From positions 997,501 through 1,061,500 of the forward strand of contig VCAZ01000012.1 of the NCBI GenBank assembly GCA_005784505.1: DNA of 64,000 nucleotides. Reading direction: 5' to 3'. The position numbers were made by a program, and so were the translations under genes. Shown here one piece after another: positions 12,621 through 23,131 of the stretch. The stretch is from Bagarius yarrelli. Lineage: Eukaryota > Chordata > Actinopteri > Siluriformes > Sisoridae. Under the pieces are notes generated by a model. That model ran no database searches. It was not told the DNA's origin and worked only from the letters and a program-made list of their open reading frames with translations. Positions within the stretch are counted from its first letter, which is position 1; each line of letters opens with the position of its first letter.

Positions 12621-12679
12621 GTTGACAAAAGGCTGTTATGACATGATCTGTGCCAATTTAAGTATCATCACAACTAATC

Positions 12680-12820
12680 ATATGCATGTACATTTACAGC
12701 ATTCAGCAGACATCCTTATCCAGAGCGACTTACATTTATCTCTTTTATACAACTGAGCTATTGAAGGTTAGGGGCCTTGCTCAGGGGCCAAACAGTGTCA
12801 ACTTGTTGGTGTATGTCACA
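12680..12820 (-). repeat. tRNA-headed SINE, 3' part
   Basis: 'acatttacagcattcagcag', 'tccttatccagagcgactta', 'tctcttttatacaactgagc' and 'ggggccttgctcaggggcc' form a well-preserved tail and body in reverse. The tRNA-like head is missing or too diverged to see. Confidence 0.85.
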
Positions 12821-13310
12821 AAGTCTGTCTGTATATACTATGTTAATTGGTTTACTTAACAATGGTTATTAGAACAACATTATTACATTGATATGGACAG
12901 TTATTTATTTATAAATAGTTATTACAGTGTCATGACACCCTAATGATGAGTTATGTGTATTGTCTTAAACAAATCATTTGGTTTTATATCATGCCATCAC
13001 CATCATACCAGAAGTGTAAAATGCAACCTAAAAATTCAGCTGATTTTTCTAATATCAATTCGTTACAGTGTTATAACACATCCTTATGTTATGTTATGTT
13101 ATTTGATTTAATGTTATGTCAAGTAACACAGATGGCAATGTGTCTGTAGAAGAAATAAAACTTTATGACAGCGGATGGCTGTTGACATACAAGTTGATTA
13201 GTGTTTTGGTCATAAATAGCTTATGTAGTGTCTATGAACACCAGATGTTAGTATTACTCTGCAGTCTAAGTGAATTTGTGTAACAGAATGCTCTCATGTA
13301 ACAAACTTTA
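12821..13310. other. AT-rich sequence with TTATG motifs
   Basis: Includes 'ttatgttatgttatgttatt' (about 13086-13105) and other TTATG/GTCATG words resembling the upstream diverged repeat. No gene is supported; the open frame at 12943-13149 is low complexity. Confidence 0.4.
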
Positions 13311-13314
13311 AATA

Positions 13315-13990
13315 ACGCTGCTTCCCGCCACTGGTTATTGTTGTGACCGGCTGTCGTAAGTGATGCGCAGGCACGCAGGCTGTCCTTTGACCTCACATTA
13401 CCAGTACATTAACCTTCTCGGAGATGCACCACTCCAGCCCTAAAACCCCTGACCCCGAATCCCCTCTCCAGACTCCAGGGGGTCCCTGTGTTCCTCTCTG
13501 AACCCAGCATGAACACTGCATTGTGTTCACTGCCTCTTTGTGTACGTTTCTCGAAAAAAAAATACTCATCATGGACGCCATCGAGCCACCCCCCGCCTGC
13601 CCTCCCCCTCCCCTCCAGCGAGAACATACCAGTGTGTGATTCCTCAGCGTGAGATCTTTCTCAGTGAGACACAGAGAGACAGAGGGAGAGAGAGAGAGAG
13701 TACAGCTGGAGTGAAGACTGCAGGTACTAAGTGTACTAATTTCCAGCACCAGGCGAGCTGTAGTGTCCTGCTGCTGGAAATTAGTCGATGGCTGGCCTCT
13801 CTTTTTGCTGATGTCAGACATGGGCCCCTGATGAGAGATTTGTTGATATGATAACTCAATTAGTCTTCAGGCTGTGAGACAGGATGGCAAACAGCCAGTA
13901 GGAGGCCTTTCCTCTTGCCCCTGCTCCTGCCCCTGCTACTTAACCTCTCCTCAGGGAATCCGAGTTAGCACTGTAAATTGGTTAATTGGT
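13315..13990. promoter_or_regulatory. Candidate conserved non-coding element
   Basis: About 670 bp of unique, GC-balanced sequence. It includes CCTTTGACCTCACATTA, a run of C-rich words near 13590-13615, a short GA tract (13683-13700), a perfect 14-bp inverted repeat (separate entry) and 'gataactcaattagtcttca' at its right end. Open frames on both strands (13393-13821 minus, 13540-13851 plus) overlap each other and show no domain, so coding is unlikely. Regulatory function is inferred. Confidence 0.4.
13735..13785. repeat. Perfect 14-bp inverted repeat with TAATT cores
   Basis: The left arm 'actaatttccagca' (13735-13748) is the exact reverse complement of 'tgctggaaattagt' (13772-13785), with a 23-bp spacer. 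Each arm contains a TAATT homeodomain core and a TTCC/GGAA ETS or STAT half-site. It could be a paired protein-binding site or a stem. Confidence 0.75.
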
Positions 13991-14035
13991 CAAAAATTAA
14001 ATAACTTTAGCAGCAAGCAGGATTGACACAAGGGG

Positions 14036-14145
14036 CAAGTGGTAGCTTAGTGGCTATAGTGTTAAACTGCTGATCAGGGCCGACAAGCTGATAGTGATGG
14101 GAGCTTGAGCAAGAACTTAACCACTGAGCTACCACTTTTCACAAG
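14036..14145 (+). repeat. SINE scrap with both ends
   Basis: Begins 'caagtggtagcttagtggct' like the plus-strand head and ends 'accactgagctaccactttt' like a minus-strand head. It looks like two opposed heads joined, or a rearranged copy. Confidence 0.5.
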
Positions 14146-14458
14146 TAAAAAACATTTTATATTTACTTTTAAAAGTAAATTAATTTTATACTGTATAACG
14201 TGAACATCTCAAACATCTACTTGAACTGCGGTGGCAAACAAATTCCTTGTATATAAACAAATAGAAGACAAATGGAAAAATGTTGCTTAAGGCGAAGATA
14301 TCTGGAACCTGCAACCACTGGTGATAGAGAGAATGTTTGTGCCTTTATATCACTGCAATATTACTGTATCTTTAAATCTTTCAGCTTTAAAAATTATCTC
14401 AAAGTCTTAATGCATTTATAACTTTTCTCTGTATAGCACTTTGATCAGTTTAAGCTAA

Positions 14459-14463
14459 AGGAA

Positions 14464-14494
<31 letters not shown>

Positions 14495-14500
14495 GGAAAT
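14459..14500. repeat. (GAAA)n microsatellite
   Basis: About nine GAAA/GGAA units. Confidence 0.9.
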
Positions 14501-14544
14501 TATGAAGGGCCCATAACTCCTCCCCTGCTCCAGAAGTGCTGTAT

Positions 14545-14705
14545 GAGAATAAATTGGTAGCTCAGTGATTAGAGGTTTTGGACTGCTGAGGATCATGGAC
14601 TTAATTACTGACACCCCTGACCAAAGCTCCTAACCTGGAACTGCTCAGTTGGGTAAATGTGTGTCGCTCTGAATAACATTGTCTAACTAATGTAAGAAAT
14701 GTAAA
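14545..14705 (+). repeat. tRNA-headed SINE, degenerate
   Basis: 'ttggtagctcagtgattaga' head, 'ggaactgctcagttgggtaa' body and 'tgtgtcgctctgaataacat' tail. Diverged at the B box. Confidence 0.75.
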
Positions 14706-14807
14706 GAACCCTGGAATGTGTAAAGAAATAAATTATCACCGTGCTGTAAATAAAAACTTTAGAACTTTAACAAAAAACAACAGAAAACTGGACCATTACT
14801 TATCAAT

Positions 14808-14990
14808 TTATAAGTGGTGGCTCATGGTTAAGGTGTTGGACTACTATTCCAAAGATTGTGGGTTCGATTCCCAGCTTCCAAGCCACCACTGTTGGGCCCT
14901 TAACCCCCAATCGATCAGTTGTATAAATAAGATAAATGTAGGTCACTCTGAAAAGGAATGTTGTAAATGTGAATTTATCTGCTATAAACG
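14808..14990 (+). repeat. tRNA-headed SINE with intact B box
   Basis: The head 'gtggtggctcatggttaagg' (A-box-like) is followed by a perfect pol III B box GGTTCGATTCC at 14861-14871, then 'gttgggcccttaaccccc', 'cagttgtataaataagataa' and 'gtaggtcactctgaaaagga'. One of the best-preserved copies in the window. Confidence 0.9.
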
Positions 14991-15239
14991 CTAAAACCAA
15001 TCAGCAGCGATTCTTTTTTTTCAGTGAGATTTTAATAAAACATCTGTAAATATTAACACCCAATGTTTTCTTTTTATTTTCTATATGCTAAACCTGCTAT
15101 AAACTTTCATTCATTCTTCTTCTCAGACTCTTCAACTCCACTTCCTGCATGATTCACCCCCCCCCACACACACACACACACACCACCACCAGAAATAATT
15201 CAATTTATCAATTTAGGCCTGGATTCTTCCAGTGCTTCT

Positions 15240-15480
15240 TTGTGTGTGTCATTTGCATGATAAAATGCGAGCGTTCTGTCGCAGCCGAGTTGCTTTAGAT
15301 TTCTTTCATTTCTCTGGTTCTGGATGAAATGTTCTGCACTGCGTGGGCTTCCCCATGACTACTGAATCCCAGCACTCATCAGCACACTGACTGCTGGGTA
15401 TCAGCGCACCTCCATCACCACCTCTGTTCATCAGGTTCACTCCTCAGCACACACATCTGTTCAGTAACACACAGTTTAGA
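15240..15480. promoter_or_regulatory. Candidate conserved element with octamer
   Basis: Contains a perfect POU octamer ATTTGCAT (15251-15258) followed by unique, GC-balanced sequence in an AT-rich region. No coding signal. Regulatory role inferred. Confidence 0.35.
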
Positions 15481-17264
15481 CAGCGCAAATACACTTCAGA
15501 TATTTTTATTTATTTTTATTTAATGTCATCATATTATCACAGATTTTTCTAAGACTTCCTGGACATATTAGAAGAAATGTCTTATATATTTTAACAATCT
15601 GGTAGTTTAATACTATAAATATTTAATCTATTTAAATACATACACATTAATTTGTTTGCTGGTTTATTATTTATCATTTCTTCATTATTATCAGTTTTAG
15701 GAATCATTACAGAATCCGAGTTGCCCATTAATGAAAAATAATAATTCAATTAATTTTAATGAAATAGAAATTTGAAATTTTATTTATTTATTCGTTTATT
15801 TTTTTTATTTATTTAAATGTCTATTGTTTAAGTTGCTATAGAAATATTATTACATTAGGTTAAATTATGCTATTGTTGACATATTTGATTAATGTTTGAT
15901 TTTTTATTATAGACATATTAATAATAAGATTTTATTTTTCCTATGCAGACACATCGTGTTGTTCACTTATTTGTTTATTTGTTATCGGCCATCTTTAAAT
16001 CGTTTAAAATGATTCTGAATATAATTATATAATTTGTGTAGTTTGTATTGTGTGTGTTTATATGTACACACACACACACACCATTAGTGTGTTTCAGTCA
16101 GTGAGTTATTTGATTAATTTATTTATTGTTTCGTTGTCTGATTTCCTTCTTTTGAACGTATGATTTGTATTTCATGTGTATGTAATATAATATTTCATTC
16201 ATTAGTTTAATTATTTTTATATATTATTATATAAAAAAATTATTGTTTTCTTTTTATTGTTTATTTGTTTATTGTCTTAAAGTCTCGTTTTTGTCTTAAG
16301 ACGTTTTTAACCAATGATTTAAAAAAAATTATTTTTTAGTTATATTTCTTCAAGTTTGAATTATTTATTGATTGATTTATTGATTTATTATTTATGTATT
16401 TGGCTTTTTGTCTGCTTGTTATTAGTCCGATCCCTTTTTTTAAATTCTCTTAAATCTATTATGATATTATGAAAAAAATGTATTAATATTTCAATATTTT
16501 TTTTAATAATTCTTCAGTCTTATTTCCTTTCCAGTTAATATTTCTCCTAAGAAATTCGGCTACAGTGTAAAGACATTCACTAGCCTGGTGTGTGCGGTTG
16601 TGTTTTGTGTGTGCGGTTGTGTTTTATGATATTTAAGAGTTTGTGTAAGGCTGCATGATGATGTACAGGTTTGCTAACTGGATTGAATAAACAGATTAAT
16701 ATTTATTAAATAATTTTTCCACTAAATAGACAGAAGGTTTAAGGTGAGATATTGTGATCACTCAAGAACCTTGTAATAATCGATCCTGGGATCACTGGAT
16801 CATCTGATCACCCAGTTATACTTGACATTTTTCCAGCTTTCTTTCTACTGACGTTTACACAGAATGCATGGTTTTCAGTTTATTTATTTTTTGCACGCTC
16901 ACCATTCGCCGTTCTGCTGATTTAACACCAGAGCTAATCTTAGATCAGTGTTTCCACCCTGTTATCATCCACACTGTTCTGCTTCATATGAGTGGAACCT
17001 CTAAACACAGAACACAGGCTGGATCTACTCTGACATACAAAAACAGTCAACCATCACAGGAAATATTATAAGAAATAACCCATGAAAATTAAGTATTTAT
17101 GTATTTATTTATTTATGTACGTTTTATGTTGCAGGTGTTTGTTGCAGGGGTTTAAATGTGATGCTACACATTGCTTTAAAAAAATATATATTATAAATAA
17201 CATTGTTATTTATATAAGATGTAAATAAAGCGTAATTCTGATATTCCATTTAAATTGCCGGCAT
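15481..17264. other. AT-rich unique sequence
   Basis: Long TTTATT and ATTTAT runs, especially 15490-16530. Small CA tract at 16067-16081. The open frame at 16868-17071 has no recognisable domain. No gene seen. Confidence 0.5.
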
Positions 17265-17415
17265 TTTTATCTCATTTATATGTTTGAAGGTTAAGGGCCT
17301 TTCTCAGGGGCCCAGCAGCCCAGCATTGGTAACTAGGTGTTGCTGGGAATTAAACCCACACTCTTCTGGTTAGCAGTCCAATACCTTAATCACTGGACTA
17401 CCACTATTCCCTTAC
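17265..17415 (-). repeat. tRNA-headed SINE
   Basis: 'gaaggttaagggcctttctc', 'ggggcccagcagcccagca', 'tgctgggaattaaacccaca' and 'ccttaatcactggactacca' give body, B box and head in reverse. Confidence 0.88.
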
Positions 17416-17680
17416 GGGTCTGCTCAAATATAAACGCTTTCTAAAAAAAAAAAAAATTTATAATTGGGGGTTAAAGGTCATGACTTCAAACTTGTGCAAC
17501 AGCTGAACTTGTTAAAGATTTTAACACTCCTGTTTTTTTTTTGTCATCATGTTACTTCCCTTTAAGACCTGCTATAGAACTATTTAACATGAGTGTATGT
17601 ATGTATGTATATATGATATTAGTGATATTATTTATTCATAAAGGGGTTAAGTGTCAGTGTCTCAAATCTCAGGTATTGTG
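17416..17680. other. AT-rich spacer
   Basis: Includes a poly-A run near 17443-17455 and a (GTAT)n patch near 17595-17611. Nothing else seen. Confidence 0.5.
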
Positions 17681-17830
17681 GTAGGGAATTGGTAGCCTAT
17701 TGGTTAAGGGGTTGGAATGTTGATTGGTGTTCGATTCCCTGCATCACCAAGTTACTACTGTTTACTTACTTGTTTGTGCCCCAGAGCAAAGCCCTTTCCA
17801 TAAGGGTGTCTGCCAAATGACATAAATATA
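17681..17830 (+). repeat. tRNA-headed SINE with V-SINE-like motif
   Basis: 'aattggtagcctattggtta' head, 'gttcgattccctgcatcacc' B box, and the diagnostic 'taagggtgtctgccaaatga' motif near the tail (17801-17820). That motif resembles the conserved central domain of vertebrate V-SINEs. Confidence 0.88.
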
Positions 17831-17964
17831 TAAATCTCCACATTAAAAAGATAAAAACTATCACTTTTATAATATTTGTACAAAAATCTAGACTTTTTAA
17901 TTTCATATGTTCTATACGATACGATTTCAGGCTGCACAGAGAAGTGATCTAGATGATTATTGAT

Positions 17965-18065
17965 AATAATATAAACCCCTGAGGCCCTGCAATGGACTGG
18001 CGTCTGGCAGATCCCCTTAACTCTGGAATAAGCATGTACAGACAGTGGGTGTGTGGAATATAGGC
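17965..18065 (+). repeat. Fragment of the teleost SINE-like repeat
   Basis: 'ccctgcaatggactggcgtc' and 'ggaataagcatgtacagaca' resemble the 3' part of the repeat at 2245. The rest is lost. Confidence 0.5.
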
Positions 18066-18127
18066 TCCCTGCTGGCAGACGATAGACAGACAGATATCGG
18101 ACAGAGAGAAATGTGAGTAGACAGGTT

Positions 18128-18235
<108 letters not shown>

Positions 18236-18524
18236 TTTAATAAGACAGATTTAAATTATTCCATTCTGTATTTTGAACGAATGAATGAATGCACCAACAC
18301 TGACACCAAGTGGTCTAACTGTGAAACAACAACATTTTACATATGACAGTGTGAAAGTAAAAAATAAAACATCTTGCATGATAAAAAGATTTCAGCTACT
18401 CAGTGTGATGATATTTATTCAAAAGTCCATGTGACTGAACGTCTTGGACTTGGACTAACCCTAAACTTTTATTCATATTTTTGGCATTTAATGATGTAAG
18501 TCACTGGTTTGCAGTAACTTACAT
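18236..18524. other. Unique spacer
   Basis: Contains 'caacactgacaccaagtggt' (about 18295), echoed by 'caacactgacacctagtggc' at about 18699, so the flanks of the next SINE share a short repeat. No gene. Confidence 0.4.
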
Positions 18525-18672
18525 TCATCTCAATTTTAATCCAACGAAGCAGATACGAGTTACGGGCCCTGCTCAGGGGCCCAGCATTAGCAGATGGGTG
18601 GTGCTGGGAACTGAAGCCATTAACTTCCTATTAGCAGTCCAACACTACTGACGTACTACTTCCCTGAAAGAG
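18525..18672 (-). repeat. tRNA-headed SINE
   Basis: 'gggccctgctcaggggccca', 'gtgctgggaactgaagccat' and 'agcagtccaacactactgac' are the body, B box and head in reverse. Confidence 0.85.
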
Positions 18673-19028
18673 CTTACCAACGTGGGCATTTATGCATCAA
18701 CACTGACACCTAGTGGCTGCAACGTAACCTTAAACGATGTTAAATGTGTGTTGAGTGTTTCAGAAACTTTCTAACGTGCTAAAAAAAAAAGGAATAAAAC
18801 ACTTTGGGGACATTGCCTTTAGAACCATTCTAACCACCCCACCCCCTTAACGGTGACCCTGATGATAGGAGTGCGAGAGAGCCCTTCTTATAAATCTTCA
18901 AAAAGTTTAATATGGGGTTGATAACTTTTGCCAAGGTTATTAGAACGTAGATGGATAAATGGATGGATGGAAGGAAAATGAATAGATGAATGAATAGATC
19001 AATAGATAGATGGATGGATGGATTTTTC

Positions 19029-19273
19029 AATGATGGGTTCTCTGTTGAGTCTGGTTACTCTTAAGGGTTTCTTCCTATTTCCACCTCAGGGAGTTTTTCC
19101 TTGCCACCGTCGCCCCCGGCTTGCTCATCAGGGACAAACTGATTTTTGATTCATTTGCATCTCTTTGATTGTGTAAAGCTGCTTTGTGACAACCACCATT
19201 GTTAAAAGCGTTATACAAATTGAATTGAATTGAATTGAATTGAGTTGAATTGAATTGAATTGAATTGAATTAA
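19029..19273 (-). repeat. Teleost interspersed repeat B with pentanucleotide end
   Basis: 'gggagtttttccttgccacc', 'gtcgcccccggcttgctcat' and 'gtaaagctgctttgtgacaa' are the reverse complement of the copy at 26631-26875. The terminal AATTC-type motif is expanded here to a (TTGAA)n array (about 19216-19272). Class is uncertain; it is a non-coding high-copy fish repeat. Confidence 0.8.
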
Positions 19274-19685
19274 GATGGATGGATGGATGGATGGATGGAT
19301 GGATGGATGGATGGATGGATGGATGGATGGATGGAAAATTAATAAATGAATTAATAGATCAATGAATAGATCAATGAATGGATGGATGGATGGATGGATG
19401 GATGGATGGATGGATAGAAAGTTAATAAATGAATTAATAGATCAATGAATAGATCAATGAATGGATGGATGGATGGATGGATGGATGGATGGATGGATGG
19501 AAAAATTAATAAATGAAGATCAATGAATAGATCAATGAATAGATCAATGAATGGATGGATGGATGGATGGATGGATGGATGGATGGATGGAAAAATTAAT
19601 AAATGAATGAATTAATAGATCAATGATGGATGGATGGATGGATGGATGGATGGATGGATGGATGGATGGATGGATGGATAGATGA
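19274..19685. repeat. Compound (GGAT)n array with a repeated spacer
   Basis: Runs of GGAT (19275-19333, 19380-19413, 19460-19500, 19552-19590, 19627-19680) alternate with a recurring AT-rich spacer 'aattaataaatgaattaata' followed by 'gatcaatgaatagatcaat'. This gives a higher-order period of roughly 85-110 bp. Confidence 0.92.
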
Positions 19686-20594
19686 AACATTTTTAATCAC
19701 ATTTCCAAAACCACAACTGAAAAAACCTTAAAAAACCTACTCATACACATACATACATTTCTTAGCTAGGAGGGGTCCCTTAGGGTATCCAAACAGGGGG
19801 TGAATAATTTTTTTTAAACTTTCCATAATGGTGAAATCACAACTTACAGCTTCCAGTAGGTTAGAATATTTCAGGGTCACAAACACCAAAATCAACCATC
19901 AGTTACACATGACAGAAGACAGAAAGTCACCTCAGCATTTAGACTTTAACTGCACTAAAGTTTACCGCATAAAATTAAACTTTATTAATATTGTTTTGGT
20001 TCCGGCTGATTTTATATAAAAAATAATAAAGTTAATAAAGTTTGGTATTTTATGTATTTAAATGATATGTTTGTATGAGTATTTGATTATCATCATAAAA
20101 CACGAGTTAAACATTTATATCACACCAAATCACAGATTAATAACACTTCATAAAAATCAGTCAGATATTTACATCATTGTAACCTTATTAACACTATTTT
20201 TATTTTTTTATATTAAAAGCAGATCCTGGGAGGACAGGACGTCCATTAGTTGTGACAGAAGTGTTGAAATGTGCATAAAGGGTGATGACTGACAGGAACC
20301 CCAATAAAGGGGAAGTGGTTTAACGACCCCGCGGTCAAACACAGGGTAAGTTTCACCTAACACACAAGCTGTTTCAACATAACTGAACTAATCAGTTCTT
20401 TTTATCTGAGCAAAAAAATGAAGAAATGAGCAGCTTTTAGCAGCTAAACATTAGGTTTTAACTAGAAAAAAAACTTAAAGTCATTTAAAACACAAAATAT
20501 TAAATATAAAGAGTTACAAAAACAGGAAGTGCATGAAATAATCTACTACTAATAATCAGCTAACATTTCTAGCTAACATTTTTTTTTTCAATCT
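19686..20594. other. Unique sequence, no gene recognised
   Basis: AT-rich with moderate complexity. Short open frames (19828-20019, 20062-20292) have no domain. About 20215-20420 is less AT-rich and might be regulatory. Confidence 0.4.
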
Positions 20595-20715
20595 AACTAA
20601 GCATTTAAAGGGTTAAGGGCCCTTGATCAGGGCCCCAGCAGTGGCAGCTTGGCAGTGCTGGGATTTGAACCCATTGATCTTCTGATCGGTGGTCCAACAC
20701 CTTGCTGACCATCAA
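20595..20715 (-). repeat. tRNA-headed SINE
   Basis: 'aagggttaagggcccttgat', 'gccccagcagtggcagcttg', 'gtgctgggatttgaaccca' and 'ggtccaacaccttgctgacc' are body, B box and head in reverse. Confidence 0.88.
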
Positions 20716-21161
20716 ATCAATTCATTTTAAGTATGTTTACAATAAAACGGTGTGATTTTTTGAAAGCTGGAAATTGTTTTTTTAATACAAAATCTTTTTT
20801 AATTAAAATAAAACAGATTTTAAAAAATTTCATTACAACAAAATGTATTTTATTTTTAAATGATTGTTTATGTGTTTTATTTATAATTGTTGTAATATTT
20901 AGGTAGCGCTGTAGGGACGACATATTTTGTTATTGTCACTATAATTTGCTTAACAGCAATCCGGATGAATTTATTTAAAGCCTTATGGAATATTATTAAA
21001 AATAAAATTATTTGAACTTAGAAGCTAAAGTTAACTAAAAACTACACAACGGTCACATGACTTCAACATCAACAAAACTAAACTTACAATTTTCTTTTTA
21101 AAACATTCATCCCGGTGTGTACAGAGTGTGTGGATCAAACTAAATCAGTATTTTCTTTATA

Positions 21162-21162
<1 letters not shown>
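20716..21162. other. AT-rich spacer
   Basis: Runs of A and T, no gene. The open frame at 20717-20923 is low complexity. Confidence 0.45.

Positions 21163-21165
<3 letters not shown>

Positions 21166-21224
<59 letters not shown>
21166..21224. repeat. (AT)n microsatellite
   Basis: About 29 AT units, directly abutting the tail of the next repeat. Self-complementary, so able to extrude as a cruciform. Confidence 0.97.
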
Positions 21225-21225
<1 letters not shown>

Positions 21226-21227
<2 letters not shown>

Positions 21228-21540
21228 TTCCTCTTCTATATCCCACTTATTCCCTACTTCGGGGTCACAGGGATCTGCTGGAGTCTATCCCAGCCGTCTC
21301 TGAAAGGGCGAAAGACAGGAGGGGGACACCCTGAACAGGTCACCGGTCCATCACAGGGCCACACACACACACTCACACTCACTCCTATGGACAATTTAGA
21401 ATCACCAATCAATCTAACATACATGTTTTGGGACTGTGGAAGGAAACCGGAGAACCCACACAAACACAGGTAGAACACAGAAAGACCCCTGCCTGGAAAT
21501 CAAACCCAACATTGCTAACCACTAAGCCACCGTGCTGCCC
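21226..21540 (-). repeat. High-copy teleost repeat (SINE-like), reverse copy
   Basis: The best-preserved reverse copy: 'gctggagtctatcccagccg', 'caggtcaccggtccatcaca', 'tttagaatcaccaatcaatc', then the head 'ctaaccactaagccaccgtg' and 'ctgccc' at its right end. The tail is at the (AT)n side. Confidence 0.9.
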
Positions 21541-21721
21541 TAATTTATATATTTTTTATCTATATTTATGCATCATATCATATCTCATTCTATCTCATCT
21601 TATGTCTCGTGTTCGTGATCGTCTGTTCGTTGGATGAGGATCACTTTATTACCGCAGGTCACTGATGCACATATTCTAATTTCTGAATTTCCTCATATAA
21701 ACTGCAGTTGCTTTATGTAAT

Positions 21722-21897
21722 AAGAGGAAGTGGTAGCGCAGTAGTTAAGGTGTTGGACTCGGAATTTGATTTCCAGCACCACCAATTTACCACCGCTGGG
21801 CCCCTGAGCAAGGCCCCTAACCCCATATTGCTCAGTTGTATAAAAGAGATAAATGTAAGTCACTCTAAATAAAGGTACGTCTGCCACATGCTGTGAC
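21722..21897 (+). repeat. tRNA-headed SINE, near full length
   Basis: 'gaagtggtagcgcagtagtt' head, 'gggcccctgagcaaggcccc' body, 'ctcagttgtataaaagagat' and 'gtaagtcactctaaataaag', ending 'gtctgccacatgctgtgact'. Confidence 0.92.
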
Positions 21898-23131
21898 TGT
21901 AATAATTAACTAAGATCAATGTACTTTTGGTGTTTTTGTAAGTATGATAATGTTTATAATGTTATAATGGTTTTTATCCCTCTTAAGTAGTTCGTCCACT
22001 TCTCAGTTTATAATAATAAAATGTAAAGTCGACTCGAAAAGACGAGTTTAATTCCTCTAAAACTCTTTTTATTATAAAAGACCACTTTGGAACAAACTGA
22101 TACAAACACTGTGGCACAGAATAGTTTATATTGTTATGTTATATTTTTAGTGCACTGTGAAGCTTTTTCGTCAAACAGACCATCCGTAGAGACTAATGCA
22201 GCAGTGTAGCAAAGTATTTCTACTTTTAACTAAGTAAAAGTAAAAGTACTGACAAAATAATACAGGAGTGCCATGACTTACGAGCTTAATTTGTTTAGTG
22301 ATGAAGCTGGTAATGAATGTCAAATAAATTTTCCCAATTGAAATGCTATTATTTTGTTCCGGGTCCCCCCCCAAAAAAACACGAAAAAATAAACTTATAA
22401 ATAAAATATATAGTGTAATAAAACATTACAATAGGATGTACTGGAATAAACTGGTTTTATTAAGTATAATGTACAGCATTTACCTTGGAGATCAGACGAC
22501 TCCACTTGCTAACTCAGATGTCTGACTAGCAATCGAGGGAGACCCGGGGTGTTGGGCGGATGTTACAACGCTCACTTTGGCAGTCGCTATGCTAACTAGC
22601 AGTTGGGTGTCTAAAGATGCCTCGTAACCTGAACTTTAGCTCACAACTCAAAGCAAATAAATCGGTAGAGATTCTACTTGTAGCTCGAAAACTCGATAGT
22701 CGGGGACACTTGTAAGTCAACATACCACTGTATGACTCAAAAAAAATAAATGTATATTTAAGTATAGAGCAGATAGATTTGAACTTGTTTGTAGATTTGT
22801 CCTTTTAAGCCACTTGGGTAACCTTTTTGATCAGACCATGAAAGGTAACTATTAGCATAGTTATTATTAATTTGTTTAGTATACTAAACGTACACTTTAA
22901 TAAAAATTCTTAGTAGTAGTGATGGCAATCCTGATTTAAACAAAGGAAAAGTTAAAGTCGGAGGTTCTGTAAAAGTGTGTTAATAGTTAAGGCTGCTGTA
23001 GAAGAGATTTCCCGTCGCAGTGGTGACGTTTACCAGCATGATCATTTCTGTGTTAGTCCCAGTCGCAGACGTCACTTCACAAAACCTCAACATCCGATTT
23101 CTTTTCCTAGACATTGCATTTCTTTAAAGAG
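21898..23131. other. 3' flank of the LRR gene
   Basis: Largely unique AT-rich sequence. On the minus strand ATTAAA (plus-strand TTTAAT at 22896-22901) about 230 bp past the stop codon is a possible polyadenylation signal for the LRR gene. The 3' UTR end is otherwise unmarked. No other gene seen. Confidence 0.35.

Noticed and set aside
13393..13851. Overlapping open frames on both strands, up to 142 codons
   Set aside because: Mutually exclusive frames in a moderately GC-rich block; no homology recognised. A non-coding element is more likely.
14808..14990. tRNA-like head with perfect B box
   Set aside because: Not a tRNA gene: no full cloverleaf, and the sequence continues into a SINE body shared by about 30 copies.
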